A DNA stretch of 64,000 bases. Origin: Onchidella celtica (taxonomy: Eukaryota > Mollusca > Gastropoda > Systellommatophora > Onchidiidae). The stretch is taken from the NCBI GenBank assembly GCA_963931925.1, contig OZ007569.1, positions 65,173,480 through 65,237,479 on the forward strand. The letters run 5' to 3'. The notes beneath the pieces are model-generated. The model saw only the letters and a program-made list of their open reading frames with translations, was not told where the DNA came from and ran no database searches. The translations under genes and the position numbers were made by a program. Shown here in pieces: positions 9,725 through 21,122 of this stretch (position 1 is its first letter; every line of letters begins with the position of its first letter).

Positions 9725-12700
9725 GCAATGGTAATATATCTTATTTGAACTTCAAGCATAATAGAAGTTCAGAGATAGAGAGAGAACCACAGCCTCATAG
9801 GAAGTCTAGGGAAACCCCAGCTGGCACTCGACGACGAGTGGCCTGTGTTATAGAATTATTTCCATAGTATGATTGAAGTAATATGGCACATTGTTGATGA
9901 ATTGAATAATGATTGTGCATAGATATAAATAGTTTTTTTGCAACTGCGTAATTACCTACAAGCCGAAGTGTGCTTCTGTAGGCTTGGAACGTACTGGGCT
10001 CTCCTAACATTCAAGCCCATATGATTTATGGAGAGTTTGCCTGGCGACTGGCCAGTGGCGACTCAACTGTCACTTTAAATTGATATCTAGTTTCGTATAA
10101 TATACCTATTTGCTATTTCCATTCGCTTGCTGTGCCTCGTCAAATGAAAAGAACATTAACTGCCAGGGAGCCAGGAGTTTTATAACCTGGGCCAATAATC
10201 GCCTAATCGCTAACCTATCTGGCCTCAGGTCCTCTGTCTGCACCGGCCTGATAACTTGTTTATGGTAGAGAGTTCATAACGATGGAGAGGTGAGCGTATG
10301 GAGGAAGATCAAAGGCAAACTCAAGTGTTTTATTTACTTTATGAAAAAATAAAAAATGGGATTAATTAAGAGGTGAGAGATTTTGTCTGCAAAGAGGAAA
10401 ACAAAGATTTATTAGGTTTGTCTACGAGTCTGTGTGTCAACAAAATCTGTCTCCTTGTGTCTCTGTTTTTTTGTTTTGAACTTTTACTCGGGTGCATAAT
10501 AAAATGCATTTCCCTGCTGTCTAAATGTGCATCTGGTGGCCTGCAACTGTGGGTTTTTCCACTGTCATGCAGGTACCTGTTCTATTTGTGATATCAATAT
10601 TAAACTGACAGTCTCGCTCCGCATATGTGTTTGTCTGTCAGTCTGCGTTTGCAGTGTCATTCATTTCTGAACGGGTCTCTAGATCCCCAGAGGTTTATCA
10701 GATGTCACGGACTATTGTACTAGTTCACCTTTGACAACTTCGGTGCATGATGCAGGCAAATATTAAAGATGCTCGAACAGAAGCATTTCCAGGCGTCAGA
10801 TATGATGAAGTGACAGCAAAATGAATGCTGATGACTAGCAATGCGTTAGAGATAAATTTAAGACCATGATTATAATATATATATATCAGTGGATAGGCTT
10901 AAGGGGCTCATTGCACAATGCACTTTTAAAATGTAAAGTATTGGCCTATTTTCACAACGAGTTTTTCAATAATTGGAGCTCTATCTGGTTCACTGCTAAC
11001 AAAACCACGAGTCATGCATATCACTTTGACAGGCATTAAATACCCAGTACATGATAATAATATGCATAATTCCTGTCAGCCAGGTTCATCAGCACGATCG
11101 AGTTAAACTATGCATGTCTGTCCAGATCAAAGTTTAGATAAATGTATAGCTGTTTATGTCAAGTTATTTAAAAGACTATTAAAGTCTGAACCCAGACAGC
11201 ATGGCAGTAAAATAATATATGGGCAGACAAAACATAAAAATTATGGTTGAGCTAGTCTAGTTAGGTTGTGGGTTTGGCTTGCATGTTGTTGGTTTTGTGG
11301 GTCTTTGAATACCTGAAAGAACAGTTACAGTTCTTGCAGTTTTAGACACTCACAAAGAAATACTTGGATAATTGCGTGCGTAATTAACATCTTCATTGAT
11401 CAGGCTTCATTATTTTCACCATTTTTATTTTTCTGATGGATGAGCGAAGGGTGGGAGCAGGAAGGGTTGGGGTGAGCCAGTTTATCTTTTTTCACACAGA
11501 TAGACAGACAACTTTCATCAGGAGTTCCATGTTTATTGTTGGGCTGATTTAAAACCGCAAATAATTGCAGACTATTGATTACTGAATAGTTCCTGAGAGT
11601 CAATAAACAATGGGTGTTTCAGTTCGAATTTGATGAATGGTTCTTGTGGACTGGATCGATACGTGGCTGCTGCACCTTGAAGCTGATATCTGCAACATGG
11701 TGTCTGGGCTACCCGTCTTGTTGGCGGTAAGAATGGAAGATATACTTAGTTCTCCCCGCCACCTGGAAACATAGCAAACTCTTTGCACTTGGCATCGTTC
11801 CTGAAACCGCTGTAGCTGGGTCAAACTGCCCGTGGAAAAACCATTCCTAATATACTCGTACTTATTTAAAATGATTAGATCTGTCTGAATAGGAGGAAAA
11901 CGTACATGTTTTACGTGATAGTGATCAGTATTGTGCATAAAGTATGGTGTTATTAAATTCTGAATGTTATCACTAAGTCTTGTAGCTTGAGAGCAGAACG
12001 ACATAGATCTAGTACCGGTATGAATATTTCTAACGTACTGAATCTTGATCCCACTTAATGTTATACAAACCTGATGGCATATCGCTCGTGTCCTCTGAAT
12101 GTGTTTGTTGAATAGGACTGTGAAATGGTTTTCTAAAGATTAGGCAAGGAGGTGTGAAAGAAGGGGAAGGAAGATGGAGAGATCAGTGCACATTAAATTT
12201 TATTGTTGCCGGAGAGGGGAGATTGGTGCATATTATTTTATTATGGTCTCACACTGGCTGCTTTGTTGAGTTCTCCCCACGCACTCGCTGAGAGATTAGA
12301 TACTGAGTAGTACACTTGGGACAACACACATTGTTAAACACGATCAGGCTAATGACTGCAGCAGGAAGAAAGCTCTACATAGGAGCACGTTTTTTTTTTC
12401 TCTCTCTTCTTCAAGTTAACTATCCGGGCTGCATTACTGACATAACATCCTAATCCGTTCTGCTTCTCTGTCGTATTCATATATATATTATTGGAAGGAT
12501 ATTTGCCATTGTTATGTGCGACAGTTAGCGGATTTTGAGATTTTGTCATGAAAATAGTTCTCTCACTCCTAATTTCATTATGTATAAGCGTTATTCCAGG
12601 GGGTTAAAAACTTTCCGAGGTAGGTCTTTATAATGCCGTAATGTTGTCCTCAGATTTTACATAACTCTTCAAAGTTTCGATCCCCATTTTCTCGAAAAGA

Positions 12701-13367
12701 CAAAAATGCAAATACAACAATATGGAAAATATCCGAATATGTATTACATATCATAACTCGGTCCACACATAATTGCAATTTAACGTCTTGACGAGAGAGC
12801 ACGAAGTCGTTGTGACTAACTCCAACTCAAGGCAATATAGAGGACGTCTGATTGTCCTAGCCAGTTCAGTAGTTAGTAACTTTCCGCGGTGCCTGCATGT
12901 AAATATTTGGTTCTAATGCAGGGACTAACAATGCTTGATGGTGCCCACAGCAAATTTAAAGAAAATAAACGCTTCTTGAAAACTGCATTCTTTAAAATCC
13001 TGGCTGAATTCCAAAAAATGCTGGGAAGTGGATTTTTTTGTTTTTAACCCCTAAAAATTGTCCCCGTCCTCAAATTGGCACCCACGGGCGTGTCCCACCC
13101 TAGTTACGTTACTGCCCTAATGTCCTAAAGTCCACCAAATCTATCTCTTCCTATCTTCCTGTGAACTTAACTATGACAGCCGTGTATTGCTCTTTATTTC
13201 TTCTCGACCACCTCCTAATTTGCGAAAATCTATGTCCTTAACTTCTTTTCCCCCATTCATGGACCTGTAGATCCATTTCGATCATAATATTATTTCATTG
13301 TCCTCTCGTCCTACGAAAATCTAAAATAAAAGTTTTAGTATGAGCAACAAGGTGTAACTAATAATTA
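9725..13367. other. Noncoding DNA
   Basis: I see no supported gene. The longest open frames, about 130 codons at 11600-12004 on the minus strand, have no recognisable domain. There are scattered homopolymers and short AT repeats such as the TATATATATA near 10878. Confidence 0.5.
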
Positions 13368-13484
13368 TACCAGATAATTAAAATCTAGGCCCATTAGGTC
13401 TCGCCACAAATTTTAGAACGGATGTAATGTTTGAACCGCTAGAGATAACTGAATGAAATCAAAAGCCTTGTCATCTTTAATTAA
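13368..13484. repeat. 117-bp direct duplication, copy 1
   Basis: It matches 14709-14825 with only a few differences, from TACCAGATAATTAAAATCTA through GTCATCTTTAATTAA. Both copies lie in the same orientation 1.34 kb apart. It has no coding content. Confidence 0.88.
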
Positions 13485-14708
13485 ATTCTATTGATCCCGT
13501 AAATGAGCTAGATTTAAATAGCATTTCGGGCAAGATTAAAAAGGTCAAAATAGCCAACAGGCTCAAACCTCATATTATGATAACAGTGCCGTTCTGGACC
13601 TTGTTGTTTGCTTGTCCAAGACAGGACATCAAGTCATTAGAAAACTGGAAGACGTTTACTTCAAGGGAACAATCTTTGTTTATTTCAATTTTTGAATTTT
13701 TGAATTAACCGTATTCGTTAAATAAAATTACAGCTGCTCAAAGTCTGTTGCAAGACTTATGCGGCTTAGTATATTGTAGTAGACTTAAATTAACATAGGT
13801 AGTAAATGTACATGTGGAATGTCTTTGTTTGGGAATGGCCGGTGTCATCTGTCACTTGTGGGAAATAAGAGAAACTCCCGAAACACAAGCCTTCAAAAAT
13901 CTATCCTAAGCTCTCTAGCCATGTGTATAGATATAGTCGCAGATTATCTTTTAATAATCAGACATCCTTACTGATTAATGTATAAGAAATAATCATGAAA
14001 AATAATCGTCACTGCAAATAAATAGCACAATGAGCCCATGACATCAAAGGAATACTTCAGACAATACTAATACCAGGTCTACTTTTGATGTTCTACATTT
14101 TTCACATACGTGCGTATAATACCTCAATTCAAGGAGATATTTGGTGATAGAATTTGACCGAAAAGAAAAAGTGGATTAAAACCAGTTTTGTGGATGATGT
14201 TTCACTAGCTCAAAGCATTTACCATCTGTGTCTAAGTAATTTAGTTCATTACGCTAGTCATTCATCATTAAGAAATGCAAAATCAGGTATGGCAGAAAAG
14301 ATGGCAATGAAAAAAAAAAAAATGAATAAGCAAGTAAATTACAGAAAGGAATCAATAGATCATCAATCGGCGGATGTGCGTGCTATTTAAATGAAGGATG
14401 AATGATCTGAATGAAAAGAACAAAGTATTTATTCGAGAGTCCTTTCATCTATTCATTCCCATCTCTCAGCTCATCTCATTTCTACATTATTTTATTCGTG
14501 TTCATCTTCGAGCTTCCCCTCTGCCTCTCCACTCTTCCTCGTTCGCGCTCCAACTTGCTCTATCAAATCATTATTATCAGTTTTTCTCTCAGTTATACTG
14601 ACTTATCCTTTGTTGTTCTCAACTTATATTCTATAATTCATTCATTCAGTCATTTTTCCATCGATGTATCTGCTAGGTCATCCACCCACAATGGCTGCAA
14701 AAGATAAT
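13485..14708. other. Noncoding DNA between the two 117-bp copies
   Basis: I see no gene. It is AT-rich, with an A-run near 14310. Confidence 0.5.
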
Positions 14709-14825
14709 TACCAGATAATTAAAATCTAGGCCCTTTAGGTCTCGCCACAAATTTTAGAACGGCTGTAATGTTTGAACCGCTGGAGATAACTGAATGAAAT
14801 CAAAAGCCTTGTCATCTTTAATTAA
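14709..14825. repeat. 117-bp direct duplication, copy 2
   Basis: Near-identical to 13368-13484, same orientation. The ends are not TG...CA, so it is not an obvious LTR pair. Confidence 0.88.
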
Positions 14826-15488
14826 GTTGATGATCCCAAATTGAATTGATCCCACTTTTTCGTGTGTGCGTTTTTTTCCTAGACGAAGCAAATATTTAAA
14901 ATTTAAAAAAAGGAAAAAGAAACGTCAACTAAATTGCCTCTCCTTCTGTCCCTCCCTTGTATCTGCATGTGTTTAACAAAAAGCTGTCACTTTTTTTGAC
15001 AATAGTTGTCAAGTTCAACAACTGTAAAACAACATCGCAGTCACCATCAACAACAACATCAATCCATAAAAACTGTCTGAAACATAAGTCTTCACCATTA
15101 GTAATGCAAATTGAAAAAATATAAATAGACAGTAATATAGTTATTATACTTATAGATACACATTACAGTTAAGCCTACTAAATCAATCACTAATCGGATC
15201 ATCTTTCAGCGTGAGCACCTCGACAGTTCACAGCAGTGCACATGTCAGTCCCGCGATCCTGACCACATACCGTACCATTACTTTTCACCTTCCCCCTTTC
15301 CCGCTGACATTTTGTCGGTTACAGCATCCGCTGTGAGTGTAATCTCCGTCATTACTCCTCACTTCACACCGCGAACTTACATTCTGTAACCAAGTTCTAT
15401 GAGTACCATATGAGTTGCATGACATTAGTGGAGCATAATTTTTCATGTTCTGAATGTTGTCACCCAGCCGCACATCTATCTATGTATA
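14826..15488. other. Noncoding DNA
   Basis: I see no supported gene. A short minus-strand frame around 15285-15473 shares a DNIQN word with one near 11980 but carries no known domain. Confidence 0.45.
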
Positions 15489-15516
15489 CTAGTATTGAAC
15501 CCGCGAAATACGCGGG
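15489..15516 (-). mobile_element. Helitron-like 3' terminus
   Basis: Read on the minus strand, a perfect 6-bp hairpin (CCCGCG 15500-15505 with CGCGGG 15511-15516) is followed by seven bases and CTAG (15489-15492), then T. Helitrons end with a hairpin a few bases before CTRR and insert next to T. A poly-G run follows immediately on the inner side. Its outward orientation mirrors the terminus at 17942, so 15489-17942 may be one composite element. Confidence 0.5.
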
Positions 15517-15602
15517 GGGGGGGGGGGGGGGAATAGCTATCATGTAAAGACATGATGAAACGTGGACTTCAAGATCTAGAGATATCAGTTAGTAGATATA
15601 GA

Positions 15603-15643
15603 GTCTAGATCTAGATCTAGATTTAGATCTAGAGTCTAGATCT
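15603..15643. repeat. AGATCT/CTAGA palindromic array
   Basis: Overlapping TCTAGA and AGATCT words repeat about seven times. The array is self-complementary and lies inside the possible Helitron-like element. Confidence 0.7.
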
Positions 15644-16656
15644 ATTATAAAACTTGAAAATCTTCATCAACGTACCTGAACAAATGGATCATCACGAATG
15701 TTATGGATGGACTCGGCATGTTTTTGCCACACTGTCACTGCAGCAAGAACCACGAATGTTATGGATGGACTCGGAAGCACGGTTTCAAATTTGGGGAACC
15801 GGACGTTGAGGTCGCACGGTGGAGCGCAAATTCAGTGACGTCATGCCACATAAAAACTCACGCCCGGATGGTATTTATTTGGAACAAATGCAAATTTGCG
15901 TAGTTCAAAAAAATACTTACGGAGAGTGTTCAGCAATGAGTGTAGCAAGGAATCAACTTCAGATCAAAAGAAATGTGTATGCAAAATTTGAGCTCGATTG
16001 GTGCCCAGATAGCCGAGCTACGGCTTTTACAAAAAAAGCGAGTTTTTTTTTTATAATAGATAATTGGGTAAACTTGGACGGTTGTGCTCTATAGCTGAAA
16101 AAACTACTGAACGTAGAGCCATGAAAAAATTACTGAAAGTAGTTCAAAGACTGAGCAAGGTTTGTATCAATTCATTTTAATGATGCAACAACCTTAAAAA
16201 TTTAGAAAAATAGAAAACAAAATGGGCCGTTCGAGGTTTTCCGATTCGTCATTTTTACAGCTCAGACAGGGCCGAGTGTAGTAAGATATTTTGGTAACTC
16301 GAAACTTTGGTCACCTAAGGCTCAGGAACCGCATCACACTCAGGCTTCAAACTTTGCACAACAGCATACTATCAATGCGAAATTAACATGGGCTATATTA
16401 GAAATTATGAAATGTTCAGGCTTCTACATTTCATTTTTCATTGTTTCGGCATCATTTAGATCTATTTCGAGTCATGGTTCGCCATTTTAAGGTTTCGTTA
16501 TCACTTCCTGCGATGTGTTCACTATCAAACACACTAACCCGTGCGCAAATCATGCTATTGTACGGGTCGCGCAGGGTGTCAACACAAAGGCAGAGCAGTA
16601 AGACTTAATTAAAAACAAACAAACAAAAATAAAATAAACAAATAGGAAGAGGCCAG

Positions 16657-17852
16657 TGTCACAAATCCCAGACTGGGAGATGCGATGGTTATAACAAGAC
16701 AACAATCACGAACGAACAAGTATAACACTTAACAGAACAACCCATCAGACTCACACATTTATTATACATAAACATAAAGATAATAGCGCAACTACATACA
16801 TTATATTATTCACGTTACTGCCGTCCAACGGCCTTATTCCCACATGCACTCTTCCTCGGGTCCACAACCCGGTAGTTACTTTCTAAAGACACTTCGGTCT
16901 CAGCTTCTCCTCTCCATGTCTTAATAGCACATTAATATTTCACTGGCACCGCAGTCTCCCAATAGCACCGTCCTATTGCCATAACATCTTAGCATTCCAA
17001 TAGCACATCAACATGGCAATAGCACATTAGCATTTCAATAGCACCTCAACATGGCAATAGCACATTAGCATTTCAATAGCACATCAACATGGCAATAGCA
17101 CATTAGCATTTCAATAGCACATTCACGATCACATATACGTCCCTGTCGTTGGCCAGACTGCCACGACTCATGTGCCTCTACTGTCCTGCACGACAGCTTC
17201 CTTCCTGGCCTATGTGTGGCCTCCGGCCCTATGCTGGCCTATCCCCTGTGCTCACCGTAGGCAGCGCTTCGGCCCGTCCCCGGCACCTACAAGAATAACA
17301 GTACATTGGTATAATACCATACCACTTCTATTCACTTCACCCCTCATTACAACTCATGAAGCGGACACACAATAGTTCACATTTCACTCACCAAACATCC
17401 TACGGTAACACACCTCCACCGTAGTACACAATACTCACTCTCGCTACGAATCCATGAACTTAACTTACATCTATCGCTCATGGCGCACATTGCTATATAC
17501 AGTATCAAGGACTTCCACATTCCTCACATATACTTATTTACATCATGGTAATAGACGAATATAATACATCAATCATAATTATCAATCATCGTTCCACCTA
17601 CCAGTCATCACTGGAAAAAACACTACTCCCAAGTCTTCCGACTGCTCTCCTTATGTTCGCCCTCTGGGGCTTTCTCCTGCGTCCGCTCTCTAGGACGTCT
17701 TAGTGTGCAGTGATAGTAATACAGCGCTCTCGCCTCATTCAGACCCCCCACCACTCACAACATGCACGCTTTCCCTTCCCCGTGGCCGTGGGTTAACTTT
17801 ATTCTAACCCTCTCTCTCGTAACTACTGATCCTCGCTCACTCGCTCGTGACA
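16657..17852. mobile_element. Second solo LTR, same family as 4439-5680
   Basis: This 1196-bp unit is homologous along its length to the solo LTR at 4439-5680. It begins TGTCACAAATCCC and ends CTCGTGACA. The flanking five bases are gccag (16652-16656) and gcaag (17853-17857), a target duplication with one difference. It is noncoding. It sits inside a Helitron-like repeat, which is therefore older. Confidence 0.85.
16985..17117. repeat. 38-bp tandem repeats in second solo LTR
   Basis: About three and a half units of 38 bp (boundaries near 17023, 17061 and 17099), with the phrase ACATCAACATGGCAATAG. Same period as in 4805-4936. Confidence 0.88.
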
Positions 17853-17942
17853 GCAAGATGAAGCAGGTCCATAATAACCACCCAGAACTGAAACTAATAT
17901 TCAAACCGATTTATCCCGGGCAGGGCCGGGGACCTCAGCTAG

Positions 17943-19904
17943 TTTACTATAAAAACATCCATCTCGAAGACTAACTCTCCAGTTGGGGCACTGCCCCCTT
18001 GCGCAGTCACGCTCAAAGACGCCCCTAAAGTCGCGTCCTTGTAGCATCCCTATTATGTGTCTCAAAATGGAGTTCTTCCATTCTACTCAATCCATCAATG
18101 GGTTTTAGGCTTCAACCAACAACAGAAACTTTGTGTTGGTTTATCCCACACCGATTGGGCCACTCAGGTCAATGGAATTAAACAATGAAGACTGAGTCTG
18201 AACATTAATAGAGATTATCATCCACCTCAAGAATGAGAAGTGTCAAAAGTAACTCTGTATTTTCATAATCGCTACGCGTAATTGTGCACAATTGAACGGC
18301 ATGTGTTTATTTTCTTCGCCTGAAATCTCAGAATTACAATAATATGTGAAATCCCAAAAGTACTCTGAACAAGATTTTCTGATCGAGATCTTCGTTCATT
18401 GAAAACCTCAATGTTGTCATGTTCTTCCAGGACGTAACCGGAAACTCTAACCGGACAAAAATGCAAAAGGCGAGGGGAGAGAGTGGAATGCTTTGATGTA
18501 ATATAATGAGACTTACTGGAAAATACGTGTATGCACTGATTTGTCTGTTGTAATCATACTGGGGGGGGGGGGGGGAGGGAGGGAAGGGGGAGTGAGAGTG
18601 ATGTCCTCTCAATCTGCACAATATCAATTATTTTACCAGGTCCCCATCCCACACTAACAGGTGGTCCATAACTCACTTCAAAGTGCAGAGGTTTGAAATT
18701 AAATACAGGCTGCATCTGCCCAATGTTATAATTTATAGCTGCTAAGAGTTGGGTTTGAACGGTATAGGGACTGGCCCGCATCCTTGACTAGAGCATCAGA
18801 GCGCATGAGATTTAATTAAAGAAGCATGCGTTTTATATTTTGGGTTTTACATGTGGGTTCGAATCGTGTCAAAGACAAGCCATTTTTCCTCTACTTTCCA
18901 AAATTAACAGATAATTTTTACCAGCTCAAACCTGGCGCTACCAGCTTGGTTATGTCTGTCTGATTTAATTTACTGGGACTTAAAACTTGACGGGGCACAA
19001 TTAAAGTGCACAATAAAATGTATGCGATTTCAAGTACGATAATTCTGTTTAGGCTATGGTGTTTTCATGCAGAATCTTGTGGGTGTTCAGTTTTATTTGT
19101 TGGCAATTTTTGCTTTATCGAGGAGCCCAGATTTGGAGACAAAAATTTAAGTTTTTTTGTCTTCCCTGGATAATAAGAAATATTTAACTCAAGCCCTACC
19201 AAACAATTGCAGAAAATGTGTTAACTAAAAGTTAATTAGTAGTTCAATCAATCCCTTCTCTTTGTTTAGGAATTCTTATCTAGATACATGATGTATGCCA
19301 CTTTGAAACTCCTCATAATTTTCCCTGCTGTGCTAATTTATTCAGTTGATTTCCCACGTATCAGCAAATGAACTGGTACTGTTATGTTTATGCCATGCCA
19401 TTCACACTTTGTCTGGGAATAATAACTTCACCGGTCAAATCTGCATCATTCTCCGGGTTGAAACTGCCGGACTCCGCATGATCAGCGCTAATTACAAGTG
19501 ATTGCTGCTCCACTCTGTGCGCCTGCGCTAATTAACATTTTTCAAGACAATGACCGCACTGACCCCCTAAGCCTTGAGGGGTCAGGTAGACGTCCTGAAG
19601 GGACCTATGCTTGACCTGTCAGGGGTAATTTATGACTGGGCAGGTCTAAGAAGCCCTGGGGCCTCTAATGTTACCCAATGTTTGGTCATTGAGTGACTTT
19701 GTCTTCACGGCCAATTATCGCTATGTGTTGTCACATCCATTTGGCAGATCACGGGTGCATTTCTAATGATGAACGACATGCATGTGTCAACTTACGGCGG
19801 TTCTCAAAATTCTGGTCGTTAATACACATTTATCACACGAATATGATCGACCCCAAAGTGTACGCAAGACAAGTCGCAACCTTGGTTCTTGTTTGTTCCA
19901 ATTC
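17943..19904. other. Noncoding DNA
   Basis: I see no gene. It includes a G-run (about 18560-18576) and a short hairpin GACCCC...GGGGTC near 19560-19582. A GGTTCGAATCG word at about 18854 resembles a polymerase III B box but lacks a convincing A box. Confidence 0.5.
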
Positions 19905-20330
19905 TACTTTTTGCCCAACTGAGAAATTCGACGTAAAACGTTTGCGGCTTTTGTATTCTTCTTCTTCTTCTTCTTCTTTCATTCACCAATCTAAAGCTGC
20001 AGATTTGTTCTTTTAAGAAAATCTACGGTTTTCTGCAGTTCTGGCAGAGCACCATAGAGTTTGACGTTCAGGTCGGTGGGTTGGGGCCAATACGTTTCTC
20101 GCAGTGCTGAGAAGAGTGTGCAGTCCTGCAATATATGCTCATGATAAGGAGTAAGAATAAATCGAAATTTTGAAATAGCTTGACAAGTGCGGCAAGGCAT
20201 TTTAAACAAGTGTTAAAGTGTACATTTTTCTTATACCTCTTCTACAAGCTAAAAGATCTCTAGTGTTTTTTTTTCTTCAGAAAATGGGGACAGAACAAAC
20301 AAGAACTGAAGTCGAGCAGTGCCAGGTGAC
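19905..20330. repeat. Dispersed repeat, copy 1, split by a LINE tail
   Basis: The outer parts (19920-19956 and 20142-20330) are homologous to the contiguous stretch 47326-47530, sharing AAACGTTTGCGG, TGATAAGGAGT and GCATTTTAAACAAGT. The middle of this copy is an inserted LINE 3' end. The repeat family itself is not recognised. Confidence 0.65.
19957..20142 (-). mobile_element. 5'-truncated LINE 3' end
   Basis: On the minus strand it encodes the last residues of a non-LTR reverse transcriptase: EHILQDCTLFSALRETYW, then QKTVDFLKRTNLQL and a stop. A short 3' region ends in a (GAA)n tail at about 19958-19980. The EHIL-x-DC-x-LYSALR ... TVDFIRRTxLQL pattern is common at the C-terminus of invertebrate LINE proteins; the exact clade is not assigned. 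The right boundary is set by comparison with the related repeat at 47.3 kb, which lacks this segment. Only about 49 codons remain, so it is a dead-on-arrival LINE copy. Confidence 0.65.
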
Positions 20331-20696
20331 CAAGTCTTGTCTGGCTGGGATTGTCCTTCATCTGAAGATCTCTTGTTGTCTCGCTCGCTCAAGTGTTTCA
20401 ATTCTTCTCGTAAGAAACACTGAACGAACTACAGTCATCTCAAATACATGAAAGTGATTATTTCAGCCAGTAATGTTGGTCAAAATAATCCCCAAAGGTT
20501 ATTTTGGCAACGATTGCATTGAGACCTGAGATCACATGACTTGGGATTAACTGCTCTCCAAGATGACGTCAAGGGTAGACGTAAAGGCAATTTACCCTGT
20601 TTGTTGCGACAACATTAACAAATTGCTATAAGAGCCATGTGGGTAGCTGCTGAAATCACTTTCAGTGAATTGTCTGCATGAAACATCTTCGAGTAA

Positions 20697-20847
20697 GGCC
20701 CGGCGCGCACTATCCCGTTTTGCCTGCTCCATGGCGCGCAAACGCAGATTTTTGCTTGCTGGGCAAAGAGTTTTCAGTGCTGCACACCACGCGAAAGATT
20801 GCTTGCATTGAACGGATGGTTAATTTTAACATAGTGCACGCCGGGCC
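20697..20847. mobile_element. PIF/Harbinger-like MITE
   Basis: A 151-bp unit with inverted ends GGCCCGGCGCGCACTAT and ATAGTGCACGCCGGGCC (16 of 17 match), flanked by TAA on both sides (20694-20696, 20848-20850). GG...CC ends and a 3-bp TAA duplication fit PIF/Harbinger nonautonomous elements. No coding capacity. Confidence 0.62.
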
Positions 20848-20947
20848 TAAGTAGCCATTACCAGCTGTTTTAAGTATAAATGCTGTATTTTCTACCACAA
20901 TTTTTTTTTGGGGGGGGGGGGTGGCTTCTGACGTCTGTATGGATCTC

Positions 20948-21122
20948 CATTCATTTGCTTACATCTAAGAAATGCGACACAACTGCAACACAACAAAGTC
21001 AAATGAGTAAGCCTAACGTAATCCTCTGTCTATCCCTCCTTTTGGCGAGACGCACGCGTGACTTTGCTGTGTTGCAATAGCATGGCATTTTTAAAAAAAA
21101 TTTAATCTACGCAAATGAATGC
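20948..21122. repeat. Fold-back inverted repeat
   Basis: The arm 20970-21001 pairs with 21059-21090 at about 26 of 32 positions, and the pairing extends outward through CATTCATTTGC on both sides. The loop is about 57 bases. It may be an old fold-back MITE; I see no clear target duplication. Confidence 0.5.

Larger units (their letters stand above)
16480..17942 (+). mobile_element. Helitron-like nonautonomous copy carrying a solo LTR
   Basis: The pieces 16490-16656 and 17853-17942 match 43180-43469 (shared CACTTCCTGC, ATGTGTTCACT, an AAACAAAC tract, CACCCAGAACTGAAACTAAT). The right end has the stem CCCGG (17915-17919)/CCGGG (17926-17930), then eight bases and CTAG (17939-17942) followed by T, as in Helitron 3' ends. 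The solo LTR at 16657-17852 has inserted into it. I see no Rep/helicase gene. Whether the element begins near 16480 or at the inverted terminus at 15489 is unresolved. Confidence 0.5.

Noticed and set aside
11600-12004. Possible exon of a host gene, with a weak relative at 15285-15473
   Set aside because: Only a DNIQN-like word is shared; no domain, splice pattern or further exons could be supported.
18780-18900. tRNA or tRNA-derived SINE
   Set aside because: A B-box-like GGTTCGAATCG is present but no convincing A box or cloverleaf.
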